A stretch of 64,000 bases of DNA from Akkermansia muciniphila (GCF_040616545.1 NZ_CP156688.1:2418001-2482000); one strand, 5' to 3'. Numbered from the stretch's first letter, positions 18,322-28,017 are shown. Numbers and translations: made by a program. Notes: generated from the sequence alone by a model not told the origin.

Positions 18322-21300
18322 TAGTTTTTTGGAGGGGTGTAAATTCTTTGTTTAGCAGGAAGAAGTCGTTTGAAGAATCCATCAAGTCCTTTACCAGTAG
18401 GACACGAAAGAGAGCTTTTAGGAACCACATAGCTTCTTACGTTCCATACAGGTGCAAATAGATTTTTCAAACCTGGCTGCCATTTTCCGGACCACATATA
18501 ATTCCATACGGTTGGAGTGCCTTCCATTACCCATGAATTTGGGGTTAGATCCGATCCCCATCGTGAGACTGTTGTCACTTCAATCTCAGTAGATTCAACT
18601 AATACTTTTGGGCAACATTTTGTCGCCGGCGTAGTAAAAGCCTTAGCTCCTAAAGCTACTTCTGCACCAGCAGCAATGCTATTTGCCGCTTCCGTTGGAA
18701 CTCCTACAGATTCAGCGCCTTGAACTATGGCTTTATAAGTCATTGTCGAATCAAATTCGCCGGTAATAATCACACGAATACCTGTACTTGCCACATCACT
18801 CCCATGGACAAACAGAACTACTCCTCCAGCTGTTGTTACAGGTTCGGGGGTAAAAATGCCAATTGCTCCTGCAGTTGCTTCAAATCCTCCTCCAACTACT
18901 TGTAATACCCCTGTTGCTCTATTGACAACCTTGTATTCTCTGTCTATTTTTTTAATTTTTTCAACAGTCAGTGTTGCTGTACGCTTAGTTCCCTGCCATA
19001 CTAAATTGGCATTGTGTTTGGTGCCATCTATCCACCACTGTAAATCACGGCCAAGATAATCTTGGTTTTTAATTCCATTATTTTTAACAAAAACAAACAA
19101 ATTTGCACCTGCTTCTTCTGTAAGTGGATCACGGCTGATCCATCTTCCATCGAGTGGGTTGAGATGGCGGTAATTATAATAAATTAGACCCATTTCTTCG
19201 TCCATATACTCACAGGAGAAACGGAATTTATTATTTTGAGCTATTTTCCCATGTGCTGTCAGAGTGTCTCCAAAGGGTGCATACTCATAGCGGCCTCTTC
19301 TCTCTGCATCATCTCCAAAGATAGAAGTGACATTCTTGAGCACATCATGCATGAAGTAGAGATGCTCGTCTTGTTTTGCTGCATTTTTCCATTGCGTCAT
19401 CAATATGCGCGTGGCTGTTGGTTCGGTGGGATCCCACAGATAGCTCTTTTCCAACATGGGCTGGGAGTGCATTAAATCCAGCTGAGCTATTTGCAGGTAG
19501 TCACGGTATAGGTAATAAAGGTGGCTGACGGTACTTCCGTTGATAGTCACTTTTTTGCTGAAACGACGTCCCATATAGTCATAACCGCAGGCAATAATGG
19601 TACGTCCATCTTTACTGGTAAACCGGACAGGGCGATCATGGGCGTCGTAAGAAACATTCCAGATTCCCGTTGAAGTTTTGATCGTGATCTGATTGCCGTC
19701 GGCATCATAGACGGGGTCAAAAAATTGTTGTTCCGGAGTGGAGGAGGAAGAGTTGAGAGGGGAGTTAATGATGTTTGTGTATTGATTAAGAGGATTGACT
19801 CTGTAGGAGATTTCTTTTTGCAGTTCACGGGCAGTTTTACGGTTGCCGATGTTGTCGTAGGAGTATATAAAGCTTCCTCCTCTGCTGGTACGGTCTTTGA
19901 CCAGCTCGCTGCGGTCATTGTAGGTAAAATCTCGGATTGTTGCCAGTAAGTCTTTATCCCAAGAGTCCTGTCGTTGGGTGGGGCGCATCAGACCATCATA
20001 GTTGTACTCATGGAAGGCCGCTAATTCACCATCCGCTCCCTTCTTGTAACCGATGGCAGTCACGAGATTTAGTTCGGGATGATAGGTGTTTTGGCGGACC
20101 ATGCCGTTGGGGTAAGTAAGATGGTTAAGAAAGCCGCTGGTTGGATCATACTGCCACGTGAAGGGAGACTCCAGGCCTTCCAGATTCATCCCGATGATGG
20201 CACCTTTGGAGTCATAGTCAAGATGGGAGTACTGGATGGTTTGGGTTCCGAGCATCAGGCGATAGCCTTCCGAACGTCCCATGGCATCGTATTCTTCCTG
20301 GAGGCAGCTCTCTACTGTCCCAAAGGAAGTCTCTTGGGTCATGCGGCCATAATTGTCATAAGAAAGTTCCTTTAATCCAGAGGCGTCCCGGATGGAGGTT
20401 ATTTGTCCCAGGTGGTTATAAGTAAACTCCCATCCAGCAGTAGCATCATTATGATAGACGGAGACGAGTTCCCCGGTGAGAGGAGCATAGGCGTAGGTGG
20501 TAACGACCCCTCTCGCCTTGGTCAGCGTCTCTAGACGGTTGAGGCCGTCGTAGGTTTTGGAGATACAGGACCCGTCGGCATAGGTCTTGTTCAATTCCAA
20601 CCCCGTAGCTTCGTCATAGAGCCAGGTGGTGGTATCCCCGTCGGTACGGCCGGAAGGATCGGTGGTAATGTCGCCTTCGTCTGCTCGGAAGGTAGTCAAC
20701 GTTACCATATGATCGGCTTCGTCGTAAGTGAAACAGGCCGGCTGGATGGCAGTGCCGTACGCGGCAGTTTTTCTGCCGCGTACGTCGTAGGAATAGCAGG
20801 CAGTACCTCCCCAGGCATCGGTGATGCGGGCCACGGCATCGCAGCAAGGCTGGTACCTGGTGGCCGTCAGATTGCCGGCTGCGTCCGTACTTTTGACGGG
20901 ACGTCCGGCAAGGTCGGTTTCAATCGTCGTGATATTGCCTCTGGAGTCGGTCTGTTTTAGAATCATGCCCGCGGAAGTGTAGGACCGGTTCTGTGAAGAA
21001 TGAATGCCTGCGTGGCTGGTTTGACTAACGGTGAATCCGTCAATGATGCGAGTTTCGGCTACTACACTGGAAGTGGGTATGCTGCTAAATTGTATGCGTT
21101 GGGTAGCAGCAGTGTATTCCGTCCAGTGGATGCTCCGTTGTCCGTAGATATCCGTCGCGATCGTTTTCTCTTCCAAAATGGGACTTAGCTGCGAAACCAT
21201 ATTTTCTATGTGTTGAATAAGGGGTAGTCCTTGTTCATTGTGATTAGTAGATGTCTCTATTTGATAAATACCGTCTTCGCCAGCTCGATAGTATGTGATA

Positions 21301-24300
21301 CTTTTCGAGATTTGATTTTTAGTAGGATCATCTGGATAAAGCTCGTCTAGAAGAGTGGCCTGCTTCAAAGGGATTCCAAGCTCACTGTAAGTAATAACGG
21401 TGGGCGCCATATTATCTATTTGGATACGTGTAAGCTGTCTTTTGTCATTATAAGTATTCTTAGTAGCGATGAATTTCCCAAGACTATTTGGTTGTTCTTT
21501 CCGTATAGGTTGGTTGAAACCATTAGTTAAAGAGCGGGAGAGAATTACCCCTTTGGATAGGGTGGTGGTCAGGATACCTTCCCCGGTTAGTTCCAGTCGG
21601 GTCTCCGTTTCGCGCTGGCCGGTTCCTCCTTGCCAGAGAATAGTGCCATCGTAGTACTTTCTGGTAATCAAAGTGGCTCCGGAAGGAGTAATCACAGTAG
21701 TAGTGAGCCGATCCTCACTATAATGGGTCCGTGTCACACGTCCCAGTATGTCTATAGAAGAAACGACCGTTCCAAGATCGTCATACTCTGTCCTTTCCAC
21801 TGTAGTCATGGACCCCACGTCGCGGCGCGTGGCAATCGTCCTTCCCGCCGCATCATAGCTGTAGGAAGTAATTGTTTCTGGAGTGGTCTCAGTAGCTGAG
21901 CGGATGGTTTCCACCAGCTGCTTGGCTGAATTGTAGCCGTAGCTGGTTGTGATGCCGTCTTCGTCGGTTTCCCTCAACGGCCCGCAGCACATCCATTCCG
22001 TCGTGCTGCTTCTGCCGTTGCCTTTGGTGGCCTTGATCAAGTTGAGTTCCGCATCATATTCGTAGTCTTCCGATGAGACCAGAGACCATTCTTTCCCGGT
22101 ATGAACATACTGTTCGTTTCTGGTGGCCGTACCGTTTTCAGCGATGTATTGCACATTTCTAGTACTTTGTCCCGGAATGATGCTTCCATTGGCCTGAATG
22201 GTAGTTGTTAATTTGTGGATGGCCCGGTAGTCCGTAGTGGCTTCATAACTGTAGACGGTCTGCACGCCAGCGATACTCTGAAGAAGTTTCTTTCTCCCCC
22301 GGGCATAGGGGTATTCGGCTTCTTCCCCATAAGTCTCCTCCACGCGCGTATGGACCTGGTCGGAGCCCAAAGCGGCTTCTCTCACCGTAGTGCGGTTGAC
22401 TTGCGGTGTATCTTCATACGTGTAGGTGCGCTTAAGAAGCTCCGTTTCTTCCCCGTTTTCGGCAATGACCACTTCGGTTTCCGTGGCGGGTCTGAAGTCG
22501 TTAAAGCGCAGGTCGGCATATGTCGTGCGAGTTCCCTTTTCACCTCCTCCCGCCCAAGGAGTAGCTTCCAGCGTCACCCGCCCCTGCTCGTCATACTCAT
22601 AGCGCGTATAACCGCCGTCGGGCTTGAGTTCCAGAGACACCCGGAACTGGTCGTTGTAGGTGTAAAGCGTTGTTTGTTGGCTGGGGGTATTGTAGCCTTC
22701 CGTCCGGCTCAAGGTCAGCCAGCCTCCCTCGGTATTCTTCTTGACCGTCCGGGTACAGGAAGAAGGAGTTTTCTCATTGATCCTGCGTTTATTATCAATC
22801 ATTTCCCACTTCCCGTCAGGCAGTAGGTTTCTTTCTATCGTATGTATGAGTCGCTCGTCACCCTCGCCTTGAATGATGGTTACATGGCTGCCCTCTACTC
22901 TCCGCTCCGTATGGAAGATAGGCATGCCTTCCCTCTGCTCGGCGATGTGCATCACGTTGACTCCATTTTCCACACTCGTCTGATACCTGACCGTTTTATA
23001 AGGAGTTCCAGTTCCAATAAAGCTACCGGATATCTTCTGTACCTGATCTGGAGTATACCATTGAAGGATAAGTCTGCCGTCTTCCGGTACGGCTTGAAGA
23101 AGACCCTCGTACTGGGACCAGATGCTTTGCACGGCTCCGGTGGCTGGATGGCGGTTGACCTGAAGTTTTTGAGCATAGTCCTCCGCCGTGGTTTCTACGC
23201 CGCAAGAAGAGATTAAAGAGACGACCTTTCCGGTGGCGGCCGAGAAACGCAGGATGCGTCCGTTGCTCTGGACCATGTCCAGATAGGTAGGTTCCCCCTC
23301 GGTACAGGGGGATTTGTCTTCGTTAAGCAGCCGGACTCTGTAATTAAGCTTGCGGGAATTTCCGGAAACGGGAGCCTCCGCACTGCCTTCAACCGCCTGG
23401 AAGGAGATGGAACTCCCAGTGGGACGCCTGACGCTTAACCGGCGTGTTTGAGAATTCCAGTCACAGGTCCACTCCAGGGGATGCTTGTAGCGAAGCCCAA
23501 TAGAACCCTTAGATAGGGAGCGGAAGCTGAAGGAGGCAAAAAAGTTGGTGTTGCCGCCTCCCGAACCTTCCCCGTCCACCTCGAGCATGCCCTGGCAATC
23601 ATCGGCTTCATCAGGATTGCCGCCGAAGGGATGGCTACCGGCGGAATTTGCTCCTCCATTCTTGTCGCAACTGGTTTGATCAGTTTCTTCATCACATTCA
23701 CAGGAACAGGGGCATGGACATCCCTCCTCTTCCGGGGCACTGGAAGAGGAGGAAAGAGAACTGGAACTGCTGCTGGAAGAGGAGCTGGAGCTCGAAGAAC
23801 TCGATGAACTGGACGAGGACCAGGAAGAACTGCTTGACGAGGAGGAGCTGTTTGAAGAACTCGAACTGCTGGAGGACGACGAGCTGGAAGACGGAGCGCT
23901 GCTGGAGGAAGATGAAGAAGAGCTGGAGCTGCTGGATAGAGATGAACTGGAAGAAGAATCCGGAAGCTCGGGAACCCAGGAACTCTGCTGGGAGCTGGAA
24001 GACGAGCTGCTGGAGGAGGAAGAGCTGGAACTGCTGGAAGAAGAACTGGAGCTGCTACTTGACCTGGGGTCAAACTCAAAGGAATCTCCTCCCCCTGCCG
24101 AGGAACTGCTAGACGAGTTCCCCTCCTCCTCTTCCTGGTACAGGTTGACCAGCGTCAGCACCGTTTCTCCCTGCTTGCCGGGAGGCATCGTCTCCTCTGA
24201 AAGGTAATAGTCCAGGTCGGGCTCTCCTTCCTTGTCGCACATTAAGGCAATGCAGAACTCTTCTTCCGACCCCAAGGAAGGCTGGTATTGATGGACGATG

Positions 24301-24629
24301 TGGCACCAGTAATAGCCCTGTTCGAAATGAAGCTGGCGGCAGAGAGGGGTGGAAGAGCCGGCCTCCGTGGCAAGTTCCAGCTCCTTGGCGGGGATGGAAA
24401 GGGAAATGGAGGAGCGGGCATGAAGGTGGAGAAAACAGGTGGAGGGAGCCATGACCTTAAGGTATCCGAACCATTCGTGGCGGGAGGGGGAGGAAGCGGT
24501 CCGTTTGGGAACGAGAACGGGAGCGGTGAGGCCGTTGACCAGGAAGTTTCCCTGGGGCTGTCCGTTGGGGTACATGGGAATGAAGGGGTAGACGGTGTCC
24601 ATGGCACCGATATCGAAAGTGTTGTTCAT
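18321..24629 (-). CDS. Giant Rhs/YD-repeat polymorphic toxin
   Basis: About 2102 residues. The N-terminal ~170 residues form a compact domain without signal peptide or PAAR motif. Then come a ~125-residue poly-Ser linker (encoded at about 23750-24100 with mixed Ser codons) and a Cys cluster (EEEGCPCPCSCECDEE). A long YD-repeat region follows (many units like YDGLNRLETLTKA), forming the Rhs cocoon. The Rhs core ends with YEYAPFGDTLTAHG and GRWISRDPLTEEAG. The last ~240 residues are a variable tip with hydrophobic helices and a Trp-rich end (SRWGSDLTPNSWVMEG, SGKWQPGLKNLFAP), presumably the toxin; I cannot name its family. The ATG at 24629 is preferred, though a TTG at 24653 with GGGG upstream is possible. 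Its stop overlaps the immunity candidate. Confidence 0.88.
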   Translation of the reverse strand: MNNTFDIGAMDTVYPFIPMYPNGQPQGNFLVNGLTAPVLVPKRTASSPSRHEWFGYLKVMAPSTCFLHLHARSSISLSIPAKELELATEAGSSTPLCRQLHFEQGYYWCHIVHQYQPSLGSEEEFCIALMCDKEGEPDLDYYLSEETMPPGKQGETVLTLVNLYQEEEEGNSSSSSSAGGGDSFEFDPRSSSSSSSSSSSSSSSSSSSSSSSSQQSSWVPELPDSSSSSSLSSSSSSSSSSSSSAPSSSSSSSSSSSSSNSSSSSSSSSWSSSSSSSSSSSSSSSSSSSSSLSSSSSAPEEEGCPCPCSCECDEETDQTSCDKNGGANSAGSHPFGGNPDEADDCQGMLEVDGEGSGGGNTNFFASFSFRSLSKGSIGLRYKHPLEWTCDWNSQTRRLSVRRPTGSSISFQAVEGSAEAPVSGNSRKLNYRVRLLNEDKSPCTEGEPTYLDMVQSNGRILRFSAATGKVVSLISSCGVETTAEDYAQKLQVNRHPATGAVQSIWSQYEGLLQAVPEDGRLILQWYTPDQVQKISGSFIGTGTPYKTVRYQTSVENGVNVMHIAEQREGMPIFHTERRVEGSHVTIIQGEGDERLIHTIERNLLPDGKWEMIDNKRRINEKTPSSCTRTVKKNTEGGWLTLSRTEGYNTPSQQTTLYTYNDQFRVSLELKPDGGYTRYEYDEQGRVTLEATPWAGGGEKGTRTTYADLRFNDFRPATETEVVIAENGEETELLKRTYTYEDTPQVNRTTVREAALGSDQVHTRVEETYGEEAEYPYARGRKKLLQSIAGVQTVYSYEATTDYRAIHKLTTTIQANGSIIPGQSTRNVQYIAENGTATRNEQYVHTGKEWSLVSSEDYEYDAELNLIKATKGNGRSSTTEWMCCGPLRETDEDGITTSYGYNSAKQLVETIRSATETTPETITSYSYDAAGRTIATRRDVGSMTTVERTEYDDLGTVVSSIDILGRVTRTHYSEDRLTTTVITPSGATLITRKYYDGTILWQGGTGQRETETRLELTGEGILTTTLSKGVILSRSLTNGFNQPIRKEQPNSLGKFIATKNTYNDKRQLTRIQIDNMAPTVITYSELGIPLKQATLLDELYPDDPTKNQISKSITYYRAGEDGIYQIETSTNHNEQGLPLIQHIENMVSQLSPILEEKTIATDIYGQRSIHWTEYTAATQRIQFSSIPTSSVVAETRIIDGFTVSQTSHAGIHSSQNRSYTSAGMILKQTDSRGNITTIETDLAGRPVKSTDAAGNLTATRYQPCCDAVARITDAWGGTACYSYDVRGRKTAAYGTAIQPACFTYDEADHMVTLTTFRADEGDITTDPSGRTDGDTTTWLYDEATGLELNKTYADGSCISKTYDGLNRLETLTKARGVVTTYAYAPLTGELVSVYHNDATAGWEFTYNHLGQITSIRDASGLKELSYDNYGRMTQETSFGTVESCLQEEYDAMGRSEGYRLMLGTQTIQYSHLDYDSKGAIIGMNLEGLESPFTWQYDPTSGFLNHLTYPNGMVRQNTYHPELNLVTAIGYKKGADGELAAFHEYNYDGLMRPTQRQDSWDKDLLATIRDFTYNDRSELVKDRTSRGGSFIYSYDNIGNRKTARELQKEISYRVNPLNQYTNIINSPLNSSSSTPEQQFFDPVYDADGNQITIKTSTGIWNVSYDAHDRPVRFTSKDGRTIIACGYDYMGRRFSKKVTINGSTVSHLYYLYRDYLQIAQLDLMHSQPMLEKSYLWDPTEPTATRILMTQWKNAAKQDEHLYFMHDVLKNVTSIFGDDAERRGRYEYAPFGDTLTAHGKIAQNNKFRFSCEYMDEEMGLIYYNYRHLNPLDGRWISRDPLTEEAGANLFVFVKNNGIKNQDYLGRDLQWWIDGTKHNANLVWQGTKRTATLTVEKIKKIDREYKVVNRATGVLQVVGGGFEATAGAIGIFTPEPVTTAGGVVLFVHGSDVASTGIRVIITGEFDSTMTYKAIVQGAESVGVPTEAANSIAAGAEVALGAKAFTTPATKCCPKVLVESTEIEVTTVSRWGSDLTPNSWVMEGTPTVWNYMWSGKWQPGLKNLFAPVWNVRSYVVPKSSLSCPTGKGLDGFFKRLLPAKQRIYTPPKN

Positions 24630-24937
24630 GGTAATGAAATGGTGTTTGTTCAATGGTTGCCCCTACCATGAAACAAAAACTACCAGTGTAAACACGCCGC
24701 GAACGTTATCTCTAAATATTAAAGTTTATGGGGGAAAATTTGACTCTTTTTCAATCACTTCCGATCGAAATTTGGATATTTGAAAAGAGGTATAAATGAG
24801 GAAACATGGTGAATGAAAGAGGGAGATAAAAATTTGTTGAAAGAGAAAACCCGGGATTTCATGGCAATAAATCATTGACCCGCCGGGAGGGAAGCTCTAT
24901 CCTGAAAGCCTCATTCAACCGGAGGAAGATTACAGCC

Positions 24938-25150
24938 GTGGAGGACGATATTATTTGCACAGAAAAAATCATTGCGGAACGCAAGACGTTCTTTCTTGAT
25001 CTTAAACAGAATGCGCGCGGCAAAGTGGTGCGTATTACGGAAAAGGTGAGTTCCAACCGGGACCGGATCATGGTTCCCGCGGAAATTCTGGATGATTTCA
25101 TCGCCGCTCTCCAGGATATCCGGGAAACGCTGAAGCAGCAGGGGGAATAA
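24938..25150 (+). CDS. PUR-domain (DUF3276-like) nucleic-acid-binding protein
   Basis: About 70 residues. The stretch ERKTFFLDLKQNARGKVVRI followed by RDRIMVPAEILDDF is the PUR repeat signature found in small bacterial Pur-alpha-like proteins that bind single-stranded DNA or RNA. The GTG at 24938 is chosen because GGAGGAAG lies about ten bases upstream and the domain begins immediately afterwards; the frame is open further upstream to a TTG at 24875. It is a single cistron, transcribed divergently from the Rhs gene and followed by two terminator hairpins. Role inferred: RNA or ssDNA binding, targets unknown. Confidence 0.7.
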   Translation: MEDDIICTEKIIAERKTFFLDLKQNARGKVVRITEKVSSNRDRIMVPAEILDDFIAALQDIRETLKQQGE

Positions 25151-25175
25151 TCCCCCCTGTCTTTTCTTCTTTTTA
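25139..25175 (+). terminator. Terminator hairpin overlapping the PUR gene stop
   Basis: CAGGGGGA at 25139-25146 pairs with TCCCCCCTG at 25151-25159, followed by a T-rich tract (TCTTTTCTTCTTTTT). The stop codon lies in the loop. Confidence 0.6.
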
Positions 25176-25181
25176 ACGCTG

Positions 25182-25207
25182 GCGGGGCTGTGGTTGTCCC
25201 GCTTTTT
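25182..25207 (+). terminator. Second terminator-like hairpin
   Basis: GCGGG at 25182-25186 pairs with CCCGC at 25198-25202, directly followed by TTTTT. It could back up the preceding terminator. Confidence 0.5.
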
Positions 25208-25399
25208 CGCGGTATCCGGATGGCTGGGAATCCGGCAGGCAAAAAGTCGTATTGTCTGAATTAGGCGTTGTCAAAAATAAAAAAGGGAGTATTTTTGCTT
25301 CCCGGTTTTGCCGTCCCCCTATCTCTGTATTCCGGCGCATGCTGCGTTCCGGAGGCACGGGGGCGGAATGTTTATGGCAACCACTAGTATTTCAGACAC

Positions 25400-26476
25400 A
25401 TGACGACACAACAGGAATTGACTCCGGAGCTGATACGGGCCGCGCTGACCACAGTTAAATTCCCGGGTTTCAGCCGCGACATCGTATCCTTCGGGCTGGT
25501 GAAGAAGATCGACATTGACGCTGAAAACAACGTCACGATTGATTTGGTGATTGAGAGCAAGAATGCGGATATCCCACGTTACATTTTTGAAGGCGTTCAC
25601 GGCGTAATGAAGCATCTGCCCGGCGTAAAGCATTGTGACGTCAATATTGAACACAAAGCTCCGGAAACTAAAAAGGGAGTCAATGACGACCCCTCCACCT
25701 GGAAATCCTCCGTTCCCGGCGCCAGGCACGTGATCGCCGTTGCCTCCGGCAAGGGCGGGGTGGGCAAATCCACCGTTTCCGCAAACCTGGCGGTGGCCCT
25801 GAGCAAGCTGGGCTATTCCGTGGGCCTGGTGGACCTGGATATTTACGGCCCCTCCATGTCCCTGATGTTCGGCACCAAGGAACGGCCCGGAGCCAATGAG
25901 AATGACGAGTTCCTGCCCGTCACGGCGCATGGCGTAAAACTGCTCTCCATGGGGCTGCTGATCAATGAGGCTGATCCCGTGGCCGTGCGCGGCCCTCTGG
26001 CTACCCGCTACGTGCAGCAGTTCCTGCGCAATGTGGAGTGGGGCGGCGTTGATTTCCTGATTCTGGACCTGCCTCCCGGTACGGGGGACATTCAGTTGAC
26101 CATTGTGCAGACGGCCGAACTGGACGGCGTGGTGGTGGTAACCACCCCGCAGGAGGTCGCGCTGATTGACGCCCGCAAGGCCATAGGCCTCTTTGAACGG
26201 GTGAAGACCCCCATTCTGGGTGTGATTGAAAACATGAGTTATTTCCAGTGCCCCTCCGACGGCAAGATTTACCACATCTTTGGCGAAGGCGGGGGCGAAC
26301 GGGAGGCGGCCAAGCTGGGCGTTCCCCTGCTCGGCAAGATTCCGCTGGATATTTCCACCCGCGCCGGGGGGGACGAAGGCCGTCCCGTGGCCCTGGAAGA
26401 CCCTGAAAAGAACCCGGTTTCCGCCGCGTTCCGCCAGGTGGCTGAACAATGCGCCCGCGTGGTGCTTGACCGCTGA
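25400..26476 (+). CDS. Mrp/NBP35-family P-loop ATPase (Fe-S cluster carrier)
   Basis: A 358-residue cytoplasmic protein. An N-terminal MIP18-like (DUF59) domain of about 90 residues is followed by the deviant P-loop SGKGGVGKST at 116-125, the VDLDIYGPS switch, and the LPPGTGDIQLT motif, all typical of Mrp/ApbC, which deliver Fe-S clusters to target enzymes. One feature is atypical: the usual C-terminal CPxC cluster-binding pair reads CPSD (Cys284, Asp287), so the second cysteine is absent. The cluster may be bound differently or the protein may have another role. ATG at 25400 is the first in frame. A MATE gene follows after two strong hairpins. Confidence 0.88.
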   Translation: MTTQQELTPELIRAALTTVKFPGFSRDIVSFGLVKKIDIDAENNVTIDLVIESKNADIPRYIFEGVHGVMKHLPGVKHCDVNIEHKAPETKKGVNDDPSTWKSSVPGARHVIAVASGKGGVGKSTVSANLAVALSKLGYSVGLVDLDIYGPSMSLMFGTKERPGANENDEFLPVTAHGVKLLSMGLLINEADPVAVRGPLATRYVQQFLRNVEWGGVDFLILDLPPGTGDIQLTIVQTAELDGVVVVTTPQEVALIDARKAIGLFERVKTPILGVIENMSYFQCPSDGKIYHIFGEGGGEREAAKLGVPLLGKIPLDISTRAGGDEGRPVALEDPEKNPVSAAFRQVAEQCARVVLDR

Positions 26477-26480
26477 ATGC

Positions 26481-26560
26481 CCGGACGGGGCAGGAGGCCC
26501 CGGTCCGGTTGACACCCTTAACCTTAAAGCCGGGTTGGAGCCTGCCGCTCCGGTCCGGCT
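26481..26560 (+). promoter_or_regulatory. Two strong hairpins between mrp-like and MATE genes
   Basis: Hairpin 1 (26481-26508) has CCGGAC/GTCCGG outer arms and GGGGC/GCCCC inner arms. Hairpin 2 (26528-26560) has AGCCGG/CCGGCT outer and GGAGC/GCTCC inner arms with a symmetric three-base internal loop. Neither is followed by a long T run. They could end the mrp transcript or form a structured leader for the transporter; I matched them to no known riboswitch. Confidence 0.4.
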
Positions 26561-26599
26561 TGTTTGCCGGAATATTACGGCTCCTTGAAGGAGGAACGC

Positions 26600-27994
26600 A
26601 TGGAAGGAAAGAAAGAAATGAATAAGACGTGGAATTTGAAGGAGATGAAGAAACTGATACCGCTGGCCCTCCCGGTGCTGGTGGTCAACCTCTCCATTGT
26701 GGGCATGGGGGCGGTGGACGCCATTGTAGCCGGGCGCGCCGGCGTGACGGACATGGCCGCCGTGGCGCTGGGGTCTTCCGTGTACCTGCCTGTGGCGCTG
26801 TTCGCCTGCGGCGTGCTGATGATCATCGGCCCCGTGATTGCCAACATGCGGGGGAAAAGCCATGAAAGCCGCGTGGGCTACATGACCAACCACGGCCTGT
26901 GGCTGGCGCTGATGCTCAGCCTGGTTTCCATGCCGGTCATTTATGTGTTGAGAAACGTGTTCGGCTGGATTTCCGATGACGTCGCCATGTGCCAGATGGC
27001 TTCCGCCTACATGTTCGCCATCATGTGGGGGCTTCCCGCCAACCTGGGATTTGTGGCCCTCAAGAGCCTGAATGAAGGCTCCAACATGACCCGGCCCGCC
27101 ATGTACGTGGGGTTGTGCGGCCTGCTGCTCAACATTCCGCTGAACTACATCTTCGTCTTCGGCCTGTACGGGTTTCCCCGCATGGGCGGCGCGGGGTGCG
27201 GTGCGGCCACGGCAGTCATTTTCTATATTGAATTCCTGCTGATGTTTTTGCTGGTTTACCTTAATCCCAAGCACAGGCCGTACCGCAGGCACATCGTTTC
27301 CTGGCGGCGCCCCACGCCTTCCGTCATCACCCACCTGATGCGGCTCGGCGTGCCGATCGGCGTTTCCCAGTTGTGCGAGGTGATGCTCTTCTGCGCGGCC
27401 GCGCTGGTGCTGGCCCCCCTGGGAGAAACGCAGGTGGCGAGCCACCAGATCGCCGGGAACGTGGGCGGCCTGGTCTTCATGCTACCGCTCTCCGTAGGGC
27501 TGGCGGCCTCCATCCGCGTAGCGTACCACCACGGCAGGAAGGACCTGGCGGGCACCAAATCCGCCGTCCTGTCCTCTTATGTGCTGGTGATGACCATCTG
27601 CCTGTGCACGTTTGGCGGCATCACCCTGTTCCGGGAGCAGATCGTTCACCTGTATAATGACTCGGAACTGATTGTCAGCACGGCTTCCGTCCTGCTGATT
27701 CTGGCGGCCGCCTACCAGCTTCCGGACTGCCTGCAAGTGCTCTCCGTCGGCGTGCTCAGGGGATTCCGGGACACGGCTTCCATCACCATTATCACCTTCT
27801 TCTCCTACTGGATTGTCGGCTTCCCGGTGTGTTACATCCTGGCCCGTACGGACTGGATTGTCCCGGCCATGGGCGCGCGCGGCATCTGGACGGGATTCAT
27901 CATCGGCTTGTCCGTGGCGGCGGTGCTCCTGCTCTGGCGCGTAAGGCGCACCACCCGGCGGGAATTCGCCCTGATGAGGCAGGAAGGGGAATAG
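26600..27994 (+). CDS. MATE-family multidrug/metabolite antiporter
   Basis: A 464-residue inner-membrane protein with twelve hydrophobic segments in two homologous halves. The first helix ALPVLVVNLSIVGMGAVDAI and the GALGAD-like positions, as well as LGVPIGVSQLCEVMLF at the start of the second half, are typical of the NorM/DinF branch. These export cationic drugs or metabolites using Na+ or H+. ATG at 26600 is chosen because GGAGG lies five bases upstream; the frame is open a further 12 codons. Transcription ends at a hairpin at 28018. The substrate cannot be inferred. Confidence 0.92.
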   Translation: MEGKKEMNKTWNLKEMKKLIPLALPVLVVNLSIVGMGAVDAIVAGRAGVTDMAAVALGSSVYLPVALFACGVLMIIGPVIANMRGKSHESRVGYMTNHGLWLALMLSLVSMPVIYVLRNVFGWISDDVAMCQMASAYMFAIMWGLPANLGFVALKSLNEGSNMTRPAMYVGLCGLLLNIPLNYIFVFGLYGFPRMGGAGCGAATAVIFYIEFLLMFLLVYLNPKHRPYRRHIVSWRRPTPSVITHLMRLGVPIGVSQLCEVMLFCAAALVLAPLGETQVASHQIAGNVGGLVFMLPLSVGLAASIRVAYHHGRKDLAGTKSAVLSSYVLVMTICLCTFGGITLFREQIVHLYNDSELIVSTASVLLILAAAYQLPDCLQVLSVGVLRGFRDTASITIITFFSYWIVGFPVCYILARTDWIVPAMGARGIWTGFIIGLSVAAVLLLWRVRRTTRREFALMRQEGE

Positions 27995-28017
27995 CCCGGG
28001 AAGGAAAACAGTGTTCC

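Noticed and set aside
23750-24110. Low-complexity repeat tract considered as a DNA repeat or CRISPR-like array
   Set aside because: It encodes the poly-Ser linker in frame with mixed codons; there are no regular repeat-spacer units.
25319-27445. About 700-codon minus-strand frame across the Mrp and MATE genes
   Set aside because: It spans two real opposite-strand genes and their spacer and shows no domain.
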